Made by a program: the position numbers and the translations under genes. This document shows positions 7,190 to 8,358 of a DNA stretch of 8,358 bases, piece after piece. The DNA is from JASFQI01 sp050115555. GTDB taxonomy: Bacteria; Desulfobacterota; DSM-4660; Desulfatiglandales; HGW-15. The notes beneath the pieces are model-generated. The model saw only the letters and a list, made by a program, of their open reading frames with translations, searched no databases and had not been told where the DNA came from. The stretch is taken from assembly GCA_050115555.1 (NCBI GenBank), contig JASFQI010000220.1, forward strand, positions 1-8,358. The letters run 5' to 3'. How positions within the stretch are numbered: position 1 is the stretch's first letter; the number at the start of each line of letters is the position of its first letter.

Positions 7190-7200
7190 TAATCGTTTAT
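7183..7200. repeat. Inverted repeat over the ffh promoter -10 and start site
   Basis: ATAAAC (7183-7188) and GTTTAT (7195-7200) are exact reverse complements separated by six bases, TTAATC. The left arm covers the -10 element and the right arm the expected transcription start, a position where a bound repressor would block initiation. It could equally be chance in an AT-rich stretch. Confidence 0.4.
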
Positions 7201-7223
7201 AGATTATCTCAGGATGTTGGATC

Positions 7224-8358
7224 ATGTTTGACAGCCTGACGGAAAAGCTGAACCGGACCTTTAAAAACCTGCGCGGTCGCGGGCGGCTCACCGAAAAGAA
7301 CATCCAGGATGCCCTGAAAGAGGTCCGGTTGGCGCTTTTAGAGGCCGACGTCAACTACAAGGTGGTCAAGCGCCTCGTGGAGGACATCCGCCAGCGGGCC
7401 GTAGGACAGGAGGTGCTCGAGAGCCTTACGCCGGGGCAGCAGGTCATCAAGGTCGTCAGCGAGGAACTGGTCCGGCTGATGGGCGAGACGGGCCACGATC
7501 TCGACTTGAGCGGGCGGCCCCCTTTCGTCCTCATGCTCGTAGGCCTTCAGGGGTCCGGCAAGACCACTACGGCCGCAAAGCTGGCACGCCACCTGAGGAG
7601 CAAGGGAAGGCATCCCTATCTGGTCCCGGCCGACGTGTACCGGCCGGCCGCCATTGATCAGTTGAAGAAGCTCGGGGAAAGGGCGGACGTCCCGGTCCAT
7701 CCCTCCGAGCAGGACCGGAAGCCGGAGGACCTTTGCGAGGAGGCGCTTGAGCGGGCCCAGGGTGCAGGGTTCGATATCGTGATCCTGGACACGGCGGGCC
7801 GCCTGCACGTGGACGAGGCCCTCATGCAGGAGCTGGCGCGGATCAAGGACCGGGTCACGCCACGGGAGATCCTTCTGGTGGCGGATGCCATGACCGGCCA
7901 GGACGCCGTGAACGTAGCCAAGCACTTTGACGAGCTTCTCGGGCTTTCCGGGGTCATCCTCACGAAGACCGAAGGCGACGCACGGGGTGGGGCTGTGCTT
8001 TCCATTCGGGCGGTCACGGACACGCCGATCAAGTTCATCGGAGTAGGCGAAAAGCTCGATGCGCTCGAGGCGTTTCATCCGGACCGCATGGCTTCCCGGA
8101 TCCTGGGTATGGGAGACGTGCTCTCCCTGATCGAAAAGGCCCAGACCGAGTTCGACGAGAGTGAAGCGAAAAGGTTACAGGAAAGGATCAAAAAGCGGGA
8201 GTTCGATCTAGAGGACTTCCGCGAACAGCTCAAGCAGGTAAAGAAGCTTGGAAGCCTGGAGCAGATCCTCGGAATGCTTCCGGGCATGGGGCAGCTCAAG
8301 CAGCTCAAGAAGATGAAGCCGGACGAGCGGGAGCTCGTCAAGATCGAGGCCATCATTT
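7224..8358 (+). CDS. ffh: Signal recognition particle protein Ffh (SRP54 GTPase), 5' part
   Basis: Ffh binds the SRP RNA and hydrophobic signal sequences on ribosomes and delivers them, with its receptor FtsY, to the membrane translocon. The first 378 codons are present and the frame is open at the right edge; complete proteins are usually about 440-460 residues. The start is ATG at 7224, giving the typical MFDSLTEKLN, with AGGA at 7211-7214 nine bases upstream. Residues 1-90 are the helical N domain. The G domain shows G1 GLQGSGKT (107-114), G2 DVYRPAA (137-143), G3 DTAGR (189-193), G4 TKTE (247-250), the SRP-specific GDARGGA (251-257), and G5 GVGEK (273-277). FHPDRMASRILGMGDVLSLIE (about 284-304) links to the M domain, which is cut soon after the finger-loop motif MLPGMG (351-356). 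One oddity is Glu250 where G4 usually has Asp. It has its own promoter and is divergent from the neighbouring operon. Confidence 0.98.
   Translation, partial: MFDSLTEKLNRTFKNLRGRGRLTEKNIQDALKEVRLALLEADVNYKVVKRLVEDIRQRAVGQEVLESLTPGQQVIKVVSEELVRLMGETGHDLDLSGRPPFVLMLVGLQGSGKTTTAAKLARHLRSKGRHPYLVPADVYRPAAIDQLKKLGERADVPVHPSEQDRKPEDLCEEALERAQGAGFDIVILDTAGRLHVDEALMQELARIKDRVTPREILLVADAMTGQDAVNVAKHFDELLGLSGVILTKTEGDARGGAVLSIRAVTDTPIKFIGVGEKLDALEAFHPDRMASRILGMGDVLSLIEKAQTEFDESEAKRLQERIKKREFDLEDFREQLKQVKKLGSLEQILGMLPGMGQLKQLKKMKPDERELVKIEAII

Larger units (their letters stand above)
6881..7223. other. Divergent intergenic region
   Basis: These 343 bases separate the minus-strand phosphorylase-ligA operon from plus-strand ffh. 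They hold a strong promoter for ffh, a weaker candidate promoter for the operon, a bulged inverted repeat, a perfect ten-base palindrome AAACCGGTTT at 7012-7021, and an inverted repeat over the ffh transcription start. The ffh-proximal half is visibly more AT-rich than the genes. I find no tRNA, no convincing small protein, and no signature of the SRP RNA (no GGAAGCAGC-like tetraloop segment). The minus-strand open frame from 7102 to 6881 is probably untranslated. Confidence 0.75.

Noticed and set aside
6984..7202. A 72-codon plus-strand frame in the intergenic region
   Set aside because: It has no good ribosome binding site, contains the ffh promoter and repeats, and ends at the ffh leader. 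Its product has no recognisable feature.
6881..7223. Possible SRP RNA (ffs) gene next to ffh
   Set aside because: The conserved GGAAG/CAGC loop segment and a long helical hairpin are absent on both strands.
7214..7231. A five-codon leader frame ATG-TTG-GAT-CAT-GTT-TGA overlapping the ffh start
   Set aside because: It uses the ffh ribosome binding site region itself, has no binding site of its own, and is short enough to be chance.
7338..8078. A 246-codon minus-strand frame opposite ffh
   Set aside because: ffh on the plus strand carries every G-domain motif and explains this region fully.
8292..8309. Perfect tandem repeat of CAGCTCAAG, two copies
   Set aside because: It encodes QLKQLK in the Ffh M domain just after the finger-loop motif and is explained by a basic amphipathic helix; two short copies are not noteworthy.

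Overview
The window is a compact, GC-rich piece of a bacterial chromosome holding housekeeping genes. I see no transposase, phage gene, CRISPR array, tRNA or rRNA. A protein with a lipoprotein signal and a type IV pilus / type II secretion ATPase point to a Gram-negative, double-membraned bacterium. High GC, the gene neighbourhood and the general look of the Ffh and nucleoside phosphorylase proteins would fit a deltaproteobacterial (Desulfobacterota-like) lineage. That placement is a low-confidence impression that I could not test.

Layout. (1) Bases 2-2772, plus strand: the 3' part of a GspE/PilB-family secretion/pilus ATPase, followed without a gap by the DNA-repair gene recN (stop and start share one base in TAATG). 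(2) Bases 2738-6880, minus strand, read right to left: a nucleoside phosphorylase, NAD+-dependent DNA ligase (ligA), acylphosphatase, and an unclassified lipoprotein. Gaps are 30, 10 and 11 bases, so this looks like one four-gene operon. Its last gene runs 35 bases into the end of recN, tail to tail. (3) Bases 6881-7223: a divergent intergenic region with a good sigma70-type promoter for ffh, a weaker candidate promoter for the minus-strand operon, and several short inverted repeats. (4) Bases 7224-8358, plus strand: ffh, the protein part of the signal recognition particle, cut by the window end within its M domain.

How the genes relate. RecN (double-strand-break repair) and LigA (nick sealing) both serve DNA maintenance but lie in separate convergent transcripts. 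Ffh and the pilus/secretion ATPase both serve protein export or surface assembly but are not adjacent. The least understood gene is the lipoprotein at the operon end. Its C-terminal domain resembles the beta-rich domains of CsgG/FlgT-type envelope proteins, and it is the best candidate here for undescribed biology. I found no convincing new multi-gene system.
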